NCBI RefSeq assembly: GCF_026410385.1
Contig: NZ_JAPMLT010000002.1
Coordinates: 248,001 to 312,000 of the forward strand
Source: Tumebacillus lacus
Lineage (GTDB): Bacteria; Bacillota; Bacilli; Tumebacillales; Tumebacillaceae
Direction: 5' to 3'
Length of the DNA: 64,000 nucleotides
In this document: positions 24,585 through 32,549 of the stretch, in pieces
How positions within the stretch are numbered: position 1 is the stretch's first letter
Layout: every line of letters begins with the position of its first letter
The notes under the pieces: generated by a model
What the model saw: the letters and a program-made list of their open reading frames with translations, nothing else
What the model was told of the DNA's origin: nothing
Databases searched by the model: none
Translations under genes and position numbers: made by a program

Positions 24585-25277
24585 TCACTCCACATTTACG
24601 ATTCGATACAAGTCCTCAAGCGTTTTGATTTCATAGGTTGGCACAATATCCGTCTCGTTTGCTTTCCCGTCTGGATTGTACCAGCAAGTGTCCAGCCCCG
24701 CCAGTTGCCCGCCTTTGATATCCGCCGTCAGCGAATCGCCGATGATCAACGCTTGCTCCACATCGAGGCCGGGGACCCGTGCAAAGACATGGTCAAAGAA
24801 TTCCTTCATCGGCTTCTGATAGCCCGTGTCCTCCGACACGAAGATCCCCTTGAACAACGGATGCAAACCCGCCTTTCGCAATCGCTTGTCCTGCGTCTTG
24901 GATACGCCGTTCGTCACGATGTACAACTCATACCGCGCCTGCAGACTCGAGATCAGTTCCAAAGCCCCGGCCACCAGTTGGTGCCCTTCCTCCAAGTAGC
25001 TGCGATACTTCTGCTCCAGCAGAGCGCCGTCGACCTCTTGCCCGTACTCCTTGAACAAAAGGGAGAACCGAGTGTTCACGACCTCATCCCGATCCAGTTT
25101 CCCCTCTTCGAACGCGCGCCAAAGACCCTGATTGATGTTCCTGTATCGCGCTTCGATCTCATCGGTGAGCGGCGTCCCTTGCTCCTCAAACAACATCCGC
25201 AACGCTTCCTTCTCTGCCGCACCAAAATCGAGCAGCGTATCGTCTACGTCGAAGAATAAAGTCTTGTATGTTTTCAT
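24585..25277 (-). CDS. HAD superfamily hydrolase, YjjG/YfnB-type
   Basis: Protein of 230 residues with all four HAD motifs: FFDVDDTLLD (motif I, nucleophile Asp), IVTNG (motif II), Lys in GYQKPMKEFF (motif III) and LIIGDSLTADIKGG (motif IV). A helical cap follows motif I. It most resembles YjjG/YfnB, pyrimidine nucleotide phosphatases that clean up damaged nucleotides, but substrate assignment in this superfamily is weak. The ATG follows GGAGGCG. It heads a two-gene operon with the aldolase. Confidence 0.88.
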   Translation of the reverse strand: MKTYKTLFFDVDDTLLDFGAAEKEALRMLFEEQGTPLTDEIEARYRNINQGLWRAFEEGKLDRDEVVNTRFSLLFKEYGQEVDGALLEQKYRSYLEEGHQLVAGALELISSLQARYELYIVTNGVSKTQDKRLRKAGLHPLFKGIFVSEDTGYQKPMKEFFDHVFARVPGLDVEQALIIGDSLTADIKGGQLAGLDTCWYNPDGKANETDIVPTYEIKTLEDLYRIVNVE

Positions 25278-25311
25278 CCTGTTCGCCTCCTCCTCTCCTG
25301 CACCACAAAAA

Positions 25312-25346
25312 AGCTGCTTGCCATGATTCTCTCATGACAAGCAGCT
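25312..25346 (-). terminator. Terminator of the hydroxyacyl-CoA dehydrogenase gene
   Basis: AGCTGCTTGCCATGA pairs with TCATGACAAGCAGCT (one mismatch), T tract on the minus strand. It shares its core with the hairpins at 30836 and 32493. Confidence 0.88.
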
Positions 25347-25359
25347 GATGGGAAGTCGA

Positions 25360-26259
25360 TCAAGGCTTGAGAAAATCCGGTTTCATGAAACTCGGGTCTG
25401 GATACGTGTAAAATCCTTGTCCCGTTTCGATGCCCAGTTTCCCTTTGTCGATATACTCCGTTTTGAGCAACTCGGCCAGTTTTTCAAATTCCGGGCGACC
25501 GGTTGCCTTTGCTTTGGCCAGCGTGATGTTGTACGCCGTGCGGATGCCAACCACATCCAAGATGGCAAACGGCCCTTGGGGCGATCCCGTTGCGATCATC
25601 CAGGTCTTGTCGATGGACTCGACATCTGCGACCTCCTTCACGAGCAACATCTGCGCCGCATCCAAGAACGGAACGAGCAACGAGTTCAAGATATAGCCGG
25701 GCTGCTCCTTGTACAACGGCAGCGGCACCATGCCGATCGCTTTGGCAAAGGCGATGACCTCGTCAAACACACCCTGATCCGTGCCCGGATGTTTCATCAC
25801 TTCGGCGGTGTTGTTTTTCCAAATCGTATTGGCGAAGTGCAGAGCCAAAAACTTTTCCGGCCGACCTGTGGCCTCTGCAAATTGACTCGGCAACAACGTG
25901 GAGGAGTTCGTGACAAACACCGTTTTTTCAGGAGCCGCCTGACCCAGTGCTTGGTAAAAATCCGTTTTGATCGGCACAACCTCCGGCACCGCTTCGATCA
26001 CAAGATCCGCATCCGCAACGGCTGCGGACAAGTCACTGTAGAACGACAGCCGACGGTACGCTGCGTCCACCTCTTCCTCCGTCGCGCCCAGATCCGCTTG
26101 ATAACGCGGTTTCAATGCCGAGATTCGTTCTTTGGCACGCTCCAACGCCTCGTCGTTGATGTCATACACCGATACGTCAAATCCCTTAAAAGCCGTCTGA
26201 TACGCAATCTGACTGCCCAACACGCCACTGCCGGCGACTGTGATCTTTTTGTAGTTCAC
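25360..26259 (-). CDS. 3-hydroxyacyl-CoA (3-hydroxybutyryl-CoA) dehydrogenase
   Basis: NAD-dependent dehydrogenase of 299 residues. The N-terminal Rossmann site is KKITVAGSGVLGSQIAYQTA (GxGxxG). NSSTLLPSQFAE and ALHFANTIWKNNTAEVM contain the catalytic His region, although the common HFFNP motif is changed to HFANT. The C-terminal domain has PGYILNSLLVPFLDAAQML and TGQGFYTYP. It probably interconverts 3-hydroxybutyryl- and acetoacetyl-CoA; the altered motif suggests a variant substrate. The start is a GTG behind AGGAGG. Confidence 0.85.
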   Translation of the reverse strand: MNYKKITVAGSGVLGSQIAYQTAFKGFDVSVYDINDEALERAKERISALKPRYQADLGATEEEVDAAYRRLSFYSDLSAAVADADLVIEAVPEVVPIKTDFYQALGQAAPEKTVFVTNSSTLLPSQFAEATGRPEKFLALHFANTIWKNNTAEVMKHPGTDQGVFDEVIAFAKAIGMVPLPLYKEQPGYILNSLLVPFLDAAQMLLVKEVADVESIDKTWMIATGSPQGPFAILDVVGIRTAYNITLAKAKATGRPEFEKLAELLKTEYIDKGKLGIETGQGFYTYPDPSFMKPDFLKP

Positions 26260-26356
26260 GGGGAACCTCCTGTGTAAGCCGAGTATTGGAAGGACAGGTG
26301 TCCATCTCTTTTACTCTTCCCTGATGGCGTAGATTTGCTTCGGGAGGAAGCGGCTA

Positions 26357-26820
26357 TTAGACGAGCCGGAGGATTTTGTGAACCATCTCGTCCAACTCAC
26401 CGCCATGCTCCACCGTGTCTAGCTCCTCACGAGAGTGGACGTGCTGGAATGCTTTCCATAGAAATAGTGCTGAAAACGTGACCAATGCTTCCCAAAATGA
26501 CGCTCCAGTGCGGTAGGTGATTTCTTTGGCGAGGTCGTTGAAATAGGCGCGGACTAGGGTTTCGTAGAAATCGTAGGCTTTTCGATTAAACTCAGCACGC
26601 TCATCGCTCTCCGTTTCTGATTCGCCTTTAAGTGGTTTAGCAACAGCGGATTGACCAAAAATTTTCCGAACAACTCTTCATAAATCTTCGGGGAGCCTAA
26701 CATGAGGAAGCCCCCATCCTTTTGAACACTATATTTTATAGCTGTATTCTCATCCATCTCACTATATTTGAAGACTCCAACCAGAATTCCATCAACGGCT
26801 TTTATCCGTAAATTTTCCAT
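26357..26820 (-). pseudogene. Frameshifted gene of unknown function
   Basis: Two protein-like frames join near 26630. The first, from ATG 26820, reads MENLRIKAVDGILVGVFKYS and continues to NPLLLNHL. The second continues in the +1 frame with ESETESDERAEFNRKAYDFY, then FWEALVTFSALFLWKAFQHV, ending at a TAA at 26357. Together they would make a protein of about 155 residues. A one-base change in the TTAAAGG stretch would restore the frame. No family was recognised. The 5' end abuts a broken tRNA-like sequence. 26260-26356 shows nothing else. Confidence 0.55.
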
Positions 26821-26824
26821 GCTC

Positions 26825-26885
26825 AGTACTCGTACCAGCGCCACCGGCTTGAAAAGCCGACGCTCTACCACTGAGCTACGTCCGC
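26825..26885 (-). pseudogene. Truncated tRNA-Glu(UUC)-like sequence
   Basis: From 26885 leftward the minus strand reads GCGGACG, TAGCTCAGTGGTAGAGC (D-arm), then TCGGC-TTTTCAA-GCCGG (anticodon arm, loop anticodon TTC). After that the T-arm is corrupted (GGTACGA instead of GGTTCGA) and no 3' acceptor strand complementary to GCGGACG follows. It is a 5' tRNA fragment, not a working tRNA. Confidence 0.65.
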
Positions 26886-26953
26886 GCATTGTTTGAACTA
26901 CTCAGTCGGAAATTTACAATATCTACACAAAAATAAGACTTTTTGGCTGCTGA

Positions 26954-27013
26954 TTGACATAGTAACGACTGCGTTGTACTATGAATTACGACATCATTCG
27001 ACACAAACCGACA
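26954..27013 (+). promoter_or_regulatory. Promoter and paired Spo0A-like boxes of small RNA 1
   Basis: TTGACA (26954-26959), 17 bases, TACTAT (26977-26982). Downstream lie TTCGACA (26997-27003), the exact reverse complement of the 0A box TGTCGAA, and ACCGACA 10 bases further (27007-27013). The same arrangement recurs in small RNA 2. The boxes could be repressor sites for Spo0A-P or part of the RNA itself. Confidence 0.6.
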
Positions 27014-27168
27014 AACGGTGATACCGCTGGTGCTGCGGTAGTTTCGATTGGTTCGAGCTTGTCGGGTAGAGTGCGGTTACTCTATCCGACTTCATAAACG
27101 AAGATCGTTTAGGTCTTCGTCCTTCGGTAAAACCCGGTACTTGTGGCGCAGGTATCGGGTTTTTTTAT
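26989..27168 (+). ncRNA. Small structured RNA, copy 1 of a tandem pair
   Basis: Predicted transcript of about 180 nt. Three hairpins: GTCGGGTAGAGT with ACTCTATCCGAC (27061-27090), ACGAAGATC with GGTCTTCGT (27098-27120, loop GTTTA), and a terminator AACCCGGTACTTG-TGGCG-CAGGTATCGGGTT followed by a T run near 27167. Copy 2 at 27251-27438 has the same three stems with compensatory changes. No ribosome binding site plus ORF is present: the one open frame begins inside the -10 element. Not matched to a known family. Confidence 0.65.
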
Positions 27169-27214
27169 ATGCCAGCAAGTATCCTCTCTTGATTATTTGT
27201 CGGAAAATTGCCTC

Positions 27215-27274
27215 TTGCTGTCATTACACCTTTAGTAATACTATGTAATCAGGATCACTCGACAACTTTCGACA
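27215..27274 (+). promoter_or_regulatory. Promoter and paired Spo0A-like boxes of small RNA 2
   Basis: TTGCTG (27215-27220), 18 bases, TACTAT (27239-27244), then CTCGACA (27258-27264) and TTCGACA (27268-27274), again 10 bases apart and 14 bases after the -10. Confidence 0.6.
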
Positions 27275-27438
27275 AGAATCCACAAAATTGCAGGATTGCC
27301 TTCAATGGCGGTTGTTCGATGGTTCTAGCCAGCCGGATAAGGTGTTACGGGGCACTTTATCCGGCCACACTTAGAAGGCCTTTTAGGTCTTCGTTCCTCG
27401 GCGAACACGGTACTCGTGGCGCGAGTATCGGGATTTTT
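27251..27438 (+). ncRNA. Small structured RNA, copy 2 of a tandem pair
   Basis: Predicted transcript of about 188 nt. Hairpins: GCCGGATAAGGTG with CACTTTATCCGGC (27332-27365), GAAGGCC with GGTCTTC (27374-27392, loop TTTTA), and terminator CGGTACTCG-TGGCG-CGAGTATCG followed by TTTTT. Relative to copy 1, stem 1 changes a T-A pair to C-G and a G-C to A-T, and stem 3 changes T-A to C-G, while the loops TTTA and TGGCG are kept. This supports selection on structure. Confidence 0.65.
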
Positions 27439-27502
27439 CTGCTGAAAAACAAAGAGGCCGCCGGCGCCACCGAGCGTCCCCAAAAAGGGAAGGTCCACCA
27501 AC

Positions 27503-27554
27503 GATAAAGACCGCTGCGAGACTGTACATGTTCAGTCTCGCAGCGGTCTTTATC
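27503..27554. repeat. Perfect 22-bp inverted repeat
   Basis: GATAAAGACCGCTGCGAGACTG and its exact complement flank an 8-base spacer. No run of Ts follows on either strand beyond the repeat itself, so it is not an ordinary terminator. No gene was seen between 27439 and 27877. Confidence 0.7.
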
Positions 27555-27728
27555 CGTCGTCCGGCGCTCTCTTGGGGCCTTCCCCTCAAGCACCTCACAC
27601 GATCCTAGTAGCACTGTTGCTTCGTTGAAACACGCAGACGATGCGTAGAAACTCCGCAAAAAATGCGCATCGACCATATGACCACTTTCAGTCCCATGCT
27701 CATCGGGTCTGGCGGGGATGGGGTCATT

Positions 27729-27774
27729 TTTCGAGGATTGGTTTTTTGCTCAAAAACCCCTTTGATCCTCGAAA
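27729..27774. repeat. Long hairpin in gene-free stretch
   Basis: TTTCGAGGAT pairs with ATCCTCGAAA, with an inner GGTTTTT/AAAAACC stem. Neighbouring sequence (27600-27720) shows only short frames with no ribosome binding site. It may be the end of a degraded mobile element; I saw no transposase motif. Confidence 0.4.
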
Positions 27775-27842
27775 TCTGTTCTTGCTGTTTTTATGATCTC
27801 CCTTTCTAGTTTAACTCATGTACCTAATGGATGGACAGAAGA

Positions 27843-27866
27843 AAACCCTAGCCTCAGCCAGGGTTT
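27843..27866 (-). terminator. Terminator of second P450 gene
   Basis: AAACCCT pairs with AGGGTTT around a GC-rich loop, followed on the minus strand by TCTTC. Modest hairpin. Confidence 0.55.
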
Positions 27867-27877
27867 ATCCTCTCCCC

Positions 27878-29095
27878 TTACATCGTATCAAACGTGATCG
27901 GCAGTGCTTTCACCGCGTAGACCAATGTCGAGGTGACCGGTTGCAATTCGGTATCCGCTTGGAGTTTGATGTTCGGCAGGCGTTCGATGATCGCTTGCAA
28001 CGCGATCTGGCCTTCCAGACGGGCCAGTGGTGCGCCGAGGCAGAAGTGGATGCCCCAGCCGAATGCCAGATGGGCGTTCGGGTTGCGGTTGACGATGAAT
28101 CGGTCCGCATCGGGGAACTTGTCTTCGTCGCGGTTCGCGGAGGCGACCCAGGCGACGACCTGATCGCCTTTTTTGATCATCTGCCCGCCGAGTTCCACGT
28201 CTGTCGTGGCAAACCGGCTCGGGATTGCAGCCACGGGCGAATAGTAACGCAGCGCTTCTTCCACCGCGCCGGGGATCAGGTCCGGGTTTTTACGCAGTTG
28301 GGTCTGCAACTCCGGCTGCTCCGTAAAGGCGCGGACGGCGTTGGTGATCAGGTTGGTGGTCGTTTCGTTGCCCGCTACCAGCAGGAGGAGGCAGAAGGAG
28401 AGCAGTTGCCCTTCATTCAATCGCTCGCCTTCCACTTCCGCATCGAGCAGGACGGTCAGCAGGTCGTCGCCAGGGTTGACGCGGCGTGCATCGAGTTGCT
28501 TTTTAAAGTAGGCGCCGAGTTCTTGCGCGACGCGGGCCTTTTCCATCATGCTGGCTTGATACGCGTCTGCCTGTTGCACGTCGGGCGACTCGACCAGTTT
28601 GTCAGACCACTCTTTGAACAGATGGCGGTCTTCTCGCGGAATGCCGAGGATCTCCGCGATGACGATGACCGGCAGCGGACCGGCAAACGCTTCGATCAGG
28701 TCGATGGCCCCTTTGCCTGCCGCCTCGTCGAGCAGCTCATGGGTGATCTCCTCAATGCGCGGGGCCAGATCGGCCACTCGCTTGGGGGTAAAGGCGCGGT
28801 TTACGATGTTGCGGAACTTGGTGTGTTGCGGCGGGTCCATGCCGATCAGACTGGCACTGTCCTCGCGATTCTGGATGGCGTTGCGGTTTGAAGAGAACGT
28901 CGTGTGATCGGACAGCACGCGGTACACGTCTTCATAGCGAAAGACATCCCACGTGTCGCGGTCGCTGTCATAGCGCACAGGGGACGTCTCGCGCATGGTC
29001 TTGAAAAAGGAAAAAGGGTGGAGCCGTTCTTCGCGTGTCATCAGACCTTTGACGGGCGTCATGATGCCGGAACGCACTTGGCGCTGTTGTTCCAT
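27878..29095 (-). CDS. Cytochrome P450 (bacterial class I type)
   Basis: Heme monooxygenase of 405 residues, typical of soluble bacterial P450s of the CYP107/YjiB kind. Motifs: SLIGMDPPQHTKFRNIVNRAF, I-helix VAGNETTTN near residue 240 (Asn replaces the usual His of AGHET), EEALRYYSPV (ExxR), and heme loop FGWGIHFCLGAPLAR. These enzymes normally need a ferredoxin and reductase, which are not nearby. Substrate unknown. The ATG at 29095 follows GGAGGCG; upstream in-frame ATGs at 29140-29146 lack good spacing. It is unlike the first P450 and is not a recent duplicate. Confidence 0.92.
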   Translation of the reverse strand: MEQQRQVRSGIMTPVKGLMTREERLHPFSFFKTMRETSPVRYDSDRDTWDVFRYEDVYRVLSDHTTFSSNRNAIQNREDSASLIGMDPPQHTKFRNIVNRAFTPKRVADLAPRIEEITHELLDEAAGKGAIDLIEAFAGPLPVIVIAEILGIPREDRHLFKEWSDKLVESPDVQQADAYQASMMEKARVAQELGAYFKKQLDARRVNPGDDLLTVLLDAEVEGERLNEGQLLSFCLLLLVAGNETTTNLITNAVRAFTEQPELQTQLRKNPDLIPGAVEEALRYYSPVAAIPSRFATTDVELGGQMIKKGDQVVAWVASANRDEDKFPDADRFIVNRNPNAHLAFGWGIHFCLGAPLARLEGQIALQAIIERLPNIKLQADTELQPVTSTLVYAVKALPITFDTM

Positions 29096-29254
29096 CTTGG
29101 TTCGCCTCCAGTTTGCTTTGATAGGACGAGCAACATTGTTCATCATCCTTCTAGATTATTAATTTTATAATATGCGGCACCTTACTACCAGATACACCTC
29201 ATTTAATTTCTTTACACGACGCCATTGCGCCGTCATGATTGCGAATAAATGAGC

Positions 29255-29287
29255 AAAGACGCCCTGCCGATCAGGCAAGGGCGTCTT
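29255..29287 (-). terminator. Terminator of the MFS exporter gene
   Basis: AAGACGCCCTTGCC and GGCAGGGCGTCTT form a long stem around TGATC on the minus strand. Confidence 0.8.
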
Positions 29288-29298
29288 CTAAGTGACCA

Positions 29299-30741
29299 TC
29301 AATGAGGCGCATGCATCGCAGTTTGGTCAACTGGGACACGGCGGATAAAGAACGCTATCACCAAGCCGATCAGTGTCACGCCCATCGCGAACAAGAACAC
29401 GTGCTGCGATCCGGCCGTCATTGCGTTGGCCAGTTCTGACGGAGCGGTCGGTGTAGCGGAGCCGTGCAAGTACGACTCCATGCCGCCCGTCAGAATGGTG
29501 ATCGCGACCGCTGTGCCGATTGCACCTGCGACTTGCTGGAGGGTGTTCATGACGGCCGTGCCGTGCGGGTACAACTCCGGGGGCAATTGGTTGAGGCCGT
29601 TCGTTTGAGCGGGCATCCAGATCATGGCGATCCCGATCATCAGTCCAATATGCAACGCGACGAGCAACGCCACTGCAGACGCAGGCGACGCGCCGGAGAA
29701 GAACCACAACATGATCGCCACGATCACAAGTCCCGGGATCACGAGCCACTTCGGCCCGTAGCGATCAAACAAACGCCCCATGCGCGGAGACAAGATCCCG
29801 TTCAACACGCTGCCCGGCAACAGGATCAGCCCGGCTGTGAACGCTGACAGATGCATGCCGTTCTGCAGGAACATCGGCAGGATGATCATACTCGGCATCA
29901 TGATCAACATACACGCGAGCACCATCAGCAGACCGACGATGTACATCGGGTATTTGAAGACGGTGAGATTCATCATCGGTTCACGCATCGAGATCTGCCG
30001 CCATGTGAACAGGACGAGCGCGACCAGCCCGACGATGATCGACGCGATCACCACTGCGCCGCTCCCGTCTTCCGCTCCTTCGCCCGCCTTGCTGAAGCCG
30101 AACACAACGCCTCCAAAGCCGAGCGTGGACAAAGAAACGGAAGGCAGATCGATCCGGGGCTTCGTCACCTCAGTGACATTTTCCAAATACTTCAGTCCCA
30201 CCAGCCACCCGATGACCAAAAACGGCAGCGAGAGCCAGAAGATGTAATGCCAGGACAAATACTCGATCAAGATCCCCGCCACCGTCGGGCCGGTCGCCGG
30301 TGCGAACATGATGACGAGGCCGACGAACCCCATCGCCTCTCCCCGCTGGTCCGGCGGATAGATGACCAAGATCGTATTGAACATCAACGGCAGCAACAAG
30401 CCCATCCCGAGCGCCTGCAGCACGCGGGCGACCATCAACATTTCAAAATTCACGGCGAGTGCGGCGATCAAGGTCCCTGCGATCAAACTGACGAGCGAAC
30501 CGGTGAACAACTGCCGCGTCGTAAAGCTCTGCAACAGCAACCCGCTCATCGGCATGATGATGCCAAGCGTCAGCAGAAACCCCGTCGTCAACCACTGTGC
30601 GGTCGCGGCCGAGATCTGGAACACTTCCATTAAATTGATGATCGCGATATTGAGCGCGGTCTCGCTGAAAAAGCCGACAAACCCGCAGATCAGCAGCGAC
30701 GCCAAGATGGCGCGTGTGTTGTATTGTTTTTGGGTCTCCAT
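29299..30741 (-). CDS. DHA2 family multidrug efflux MFS transporter (EmrB/LmrB-like)
   Basis: Membrane protein of 480 residues with about 14 hydrophobic segments, the DHA2 layout. Recognisable motifs: TAQWLTTGFLLTLGIIMPMSG (TM2 region), VARVLQALGMGLLLPLMFNT (TM4-TM5), FAPATGPTVAGILIEYLSWHYIF (motif C in TM5), and PRMGRLFDRYGPKW in the second half. It probably exports drugs by proton antiport. The ATG at 30741 follows AAGGAG. It is preceded by an extended -10 promoter and followed by its own terminator. It sits between a P450 and a cytolysin gene but is not clearly in an operon with either. Confidence 0.9.
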   Translation of the reverse strand: METQKQYNTRAILASLLICGFVGFFSETALNIAIINLMEVFQISAATAQWLTTGFLLTLGIIMPMSGLLLQSFTTRQLFTGSLVSLIAGTLIAALAVNFEMLMVARVLQALGMGLLLPLMFNTILVIYPPDQRGEAMGFVGLVIMFAPATGPTVAGILIEYLSWHYIFWLSLPFLVIGWLVGLKYLENVTEVTKPRIDLPSVSLSTLGFGGVVFGFSKAGEGAEDGSGAVVIASIIVGLVALVLFTWRQISMREPMMNLTVFKYPMYIVGLLMVLACMLIMMPSMIILPMFLQNGMHLSAFTAGLILLPGSVLNGILSPRMGRLFDRYGPKWLVIPGLVIVAIMLWFFSGASPASAVALLVALHIGLMIGIAMIWMPAQTNGLNQLPPELYPHGTAVMNTLQQVAGAIGTAVAITILTGGMESYLHGSATPTAPSELANAMTAGSQHVFLFAMGVTLIGLVIAFFIRRVPVDQTAMHAPH

Positions 30742-30792
30742 AAGGACTCCTTCAATTGAACTAGTGGTACCGGACACGTCGAGTCAATTGAC

Positions 30793-30801
30793 ATTATATC
30801 A
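30793..30801 (-). promoter_or_regulatory. Extended -10 promoter of the MFS gene
   Basis: TGATATAAT on the minus strand, a consensus extended -10, about 50 bases before the MFS start. No good -35. Confidence 0.55.
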
Positions 30802-30835
30802 CCTTCTTCCTTCTGCTGCGGTGTGCACAAAAAAA

Positions 30836-30866
30836 CTGCCCGCCATGATGATCTCATGACAGGCAG
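30836..30866 (-). terminator. Terminator of the cytolysin gene
   Basis: CTGCCCGCCATGA pairs with TCATGACAGGCAG (two mismatched positions), T tract on the minus strand. Core shared with hairpins at 25312 and 32493. Confidence 0.82.
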
Positions 30867-30872
30867 GAAGAA

Positions 30873-32372
30873 CTAGCGCTTGATCTTTGCGTACGGATAC
30901 AACGTGGTGCCGCCGATCGTAACTTGAATTTCGTTCGACAACGGCAGGTTGCGCTCATTCAGAATGGTTCTCCACCACTCCCAGGCAAGGCCTGTGCATT
31001 CTTTCGCGAAGATATTGATATTTCTTGCATTGGGCGGCAGAGGAATGACGGTCGAGTAATGAGCCGTCTTGTTTCTGTTGTTGCCTTCCCAGTTTTTATG
31101 GGTCAACACTTCTTTGCCTATGGCGTCATAGGCGACCTCATCCCAGGACACTGCAAATTGAGCCACATAGGCGCCGTAATGATCCAAGGTGATCTTGCCT
31201 TTCGAGTATTCGGTCGTGGTGGTCTCGATATAATCCGTGTTGTTGTGAACGGCTGCGATGGCGTTGTCTTTCAGAAACACACTGGTGTACGAGATCGGAT
31301 AGGCCGGATTTTTGAGGCTCAGTGCTGCGTTGTTTTTGATGATCTCTCTGATTTCGTTGAAGTCTTTGGTGACGATTTTGTTATGCTCTTGCGAATCGCC
31401 GCCCAGTACAACGGCTGTAAAGGTGCTTTCCTCAAGGATGTCTTTGTATTGTCCGCTTGCTCCCACATCGACACCTTTGAGCAACGCTTTAAATGCGGCT
31501 TGTACATCTTTGCTCTTCGAGGTCGTTTCCAATTTCACATAGATCGTTCGGCCATACGCCACGTTGGATACCATGACAGGCGGGGCCGCTTGGCTGACCC
31601 CTTTGCGAGTGAGCTCTTCATACGTCACACTCTCGCCAAAGAGGTCGGAAGGATTGTTCGGCAGTTCTGCACTGACGGTATAGAAGATCTGCTTGTAGGC
31701 CGCGATCATCGCTTTTTTCTCGCCGCTGGCGATCGCGTTGAAGTCGATGCCCAACTCACCGTCCAGTACTTTCGCGTTCACATTCAGAGCGCTGGCGATC
31801 TGATGTTGGCTGTGCACCATCGACTCCGCGTACTGGATTCTTGCCGGCAACGTATGAGTGGCGGAATACTTTTCATTCCAAGTCGACACCAACCCATCGA
31901 TGGCGCCCGACACGTTGCCGTACGTGGGATTTTGGACGGTCACCGTGTTTTCACTTTTCATGCCCGGCAGATCGATGCTGATGTTGAGCGGCTTTCTTTG
32001 CGCCACCAACAGGCTGGGCTGGTTGTCGGCAAACGCACGGTTTGCCAGTTGCACCGCACCCGGATAGGTGCGATTGGCCATCGAGTCGATGATGGAGATG
32101 TCCACCGGCGAAGTAGTGAGCGATCTTTTGTTGCGTTCCACCACGATGAACTTATCGCTCGAGGTGATGCCTTCTCTGGGTACGAAGCTTTCGATGGTGT
32201 CACCGCGTACGGCCAAGATCTCCCGGCTGTCGTAGTTCAGACTGCCGATGCCCGCGTCAATGCTGCTTGCAGGGGTTTCCGCGAAGGTCACTCCTGAATA
32301 TGTAGCGAGGGACAACGAGAGAGATAAGGATACTAACAGTTTAGATAGTTTACTTTGTTTAGTGTAGTTCAA
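30873..32372 (-). CDS. Cholesterol-dependent cytolysin (thiol-activated, alveolysin-like)
   Basis: Secreted pore-forming toxin of 499 residues, the usual family length. Signal peptide about residues 1-31 ([20 protein letters not shown]). The undecapeptide [11 protein letters not shown] is canonical, at about 458-468, and the cholesterol-recognising Thr-Leu pair is in [10 protein letters not shown] near 490. Other hallmarks are [13 protein letters not shown] (domain 1/3 region) and [15 protein letters not shown]. It should bind cholesterol-containing membranes and form large pores. The start is a TTG behind AGGAGGG. It has its own promoter and terminator. No phospholipase or other known virulence genes are adjacent. 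Confidence 0.96.
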   Translation of the reverse strand: MNYTKQSKLSKLLVSLSLSLSLATYSGVTFAETPASSIDAGIGSLNYDSREILAVRGDTIESFVPREGITSSDKFIVVERNKRSLTTSPVDISIIDSMANRTYPGAVQLANRAFADNQPSLLVAQRKPLNISIDLPGMKSENTVTVQNPTYGNVSGAIDGLVSTWNEKYSATHTLPARIQYAESMVHSQHQIASALNVNAKVLDGELGIDFNAIASGEKKAMIAAYKQIFYTVSAELPNNPSDLFGESVTYEELTRKGVSQAAPPVMVSNVAYGRTIYVKLETTSKSKDVQAAFKALLKGVDVGASGQYKDILEESTFTAVVLGGDSQEHNKIVTKDFNEIREIIKNNAALSLKNPAYPISYTSVFLKDNAIAAVHNNTDYIETTTTEYSKGKITLDHYGAYVAQFAVSWDEVAYDAIGKEVLTHKNWEGNNRNKTAHYSTVIPLPPNARNINIFAKECTGLAWEWWRTILNERNLPLSNEIQVTIGGTTLYPYAKIKR

Positions 32373-32396
32373 AATTACACCCTCCTTTTTTACGAA

Positions 32397-32425
32397 ATTC
32401 TATCACTCGATCTCGTAGAAAACAA
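32397..32425 (-). promoter_or_regulatory. SigA-type promoter of the cytolysin gene
   Basis: TTGTTT (32425-32420), 17 bases, TAGAAT (32402-32397) on the minus strand, just upstream of the ribosome binding site. Confidence 0.6.
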
Positions 32426-32492
32426 GGTAAATTAGTCCTAGTAGTCAAGTAAGAATAAAGACTGACCTCATCGCCGCATCGCTCGTGGGAAC

Positions 32493-32536
32493 AAAAAAGA
32501 CTGCTTGCCATGATCGCCATGACAAGCAGTCTTTTT
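32493..32536 (-). terminator. Terminator of glmS
   Basis: GACTGCTTGCCATGA / TCATGGCAAGCAGTC-type hairpin with A and T tracts on both sides; third member of the hairpin family. Confidence 0.88.
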
Positions 32537-32549
32537 ACATGCTATTTTA

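Noticed and set aside
26821..26889. Extra N-terminus GRSSVVERRLFKP on the frameshifted gene
   Set aside because: This is translated tRNA sequence, a common annotation artefact; the frame starts at ATG 26820 at the earliest.
26980..27096. 37-codon frame (MNYDIIRHKP...) in small RNA 1
   Set aside because: Its ATG overlaps the -10 element, it has no ribosome binding site, and the paralogous unit has a stop right after the equivalent ATG.
27357..27677. 106-residue minus-strand frame possibly of transposon origin
   Set aside because: It runs through the 22-bp inverted repeat and small RNA 2, with no transposase motif.
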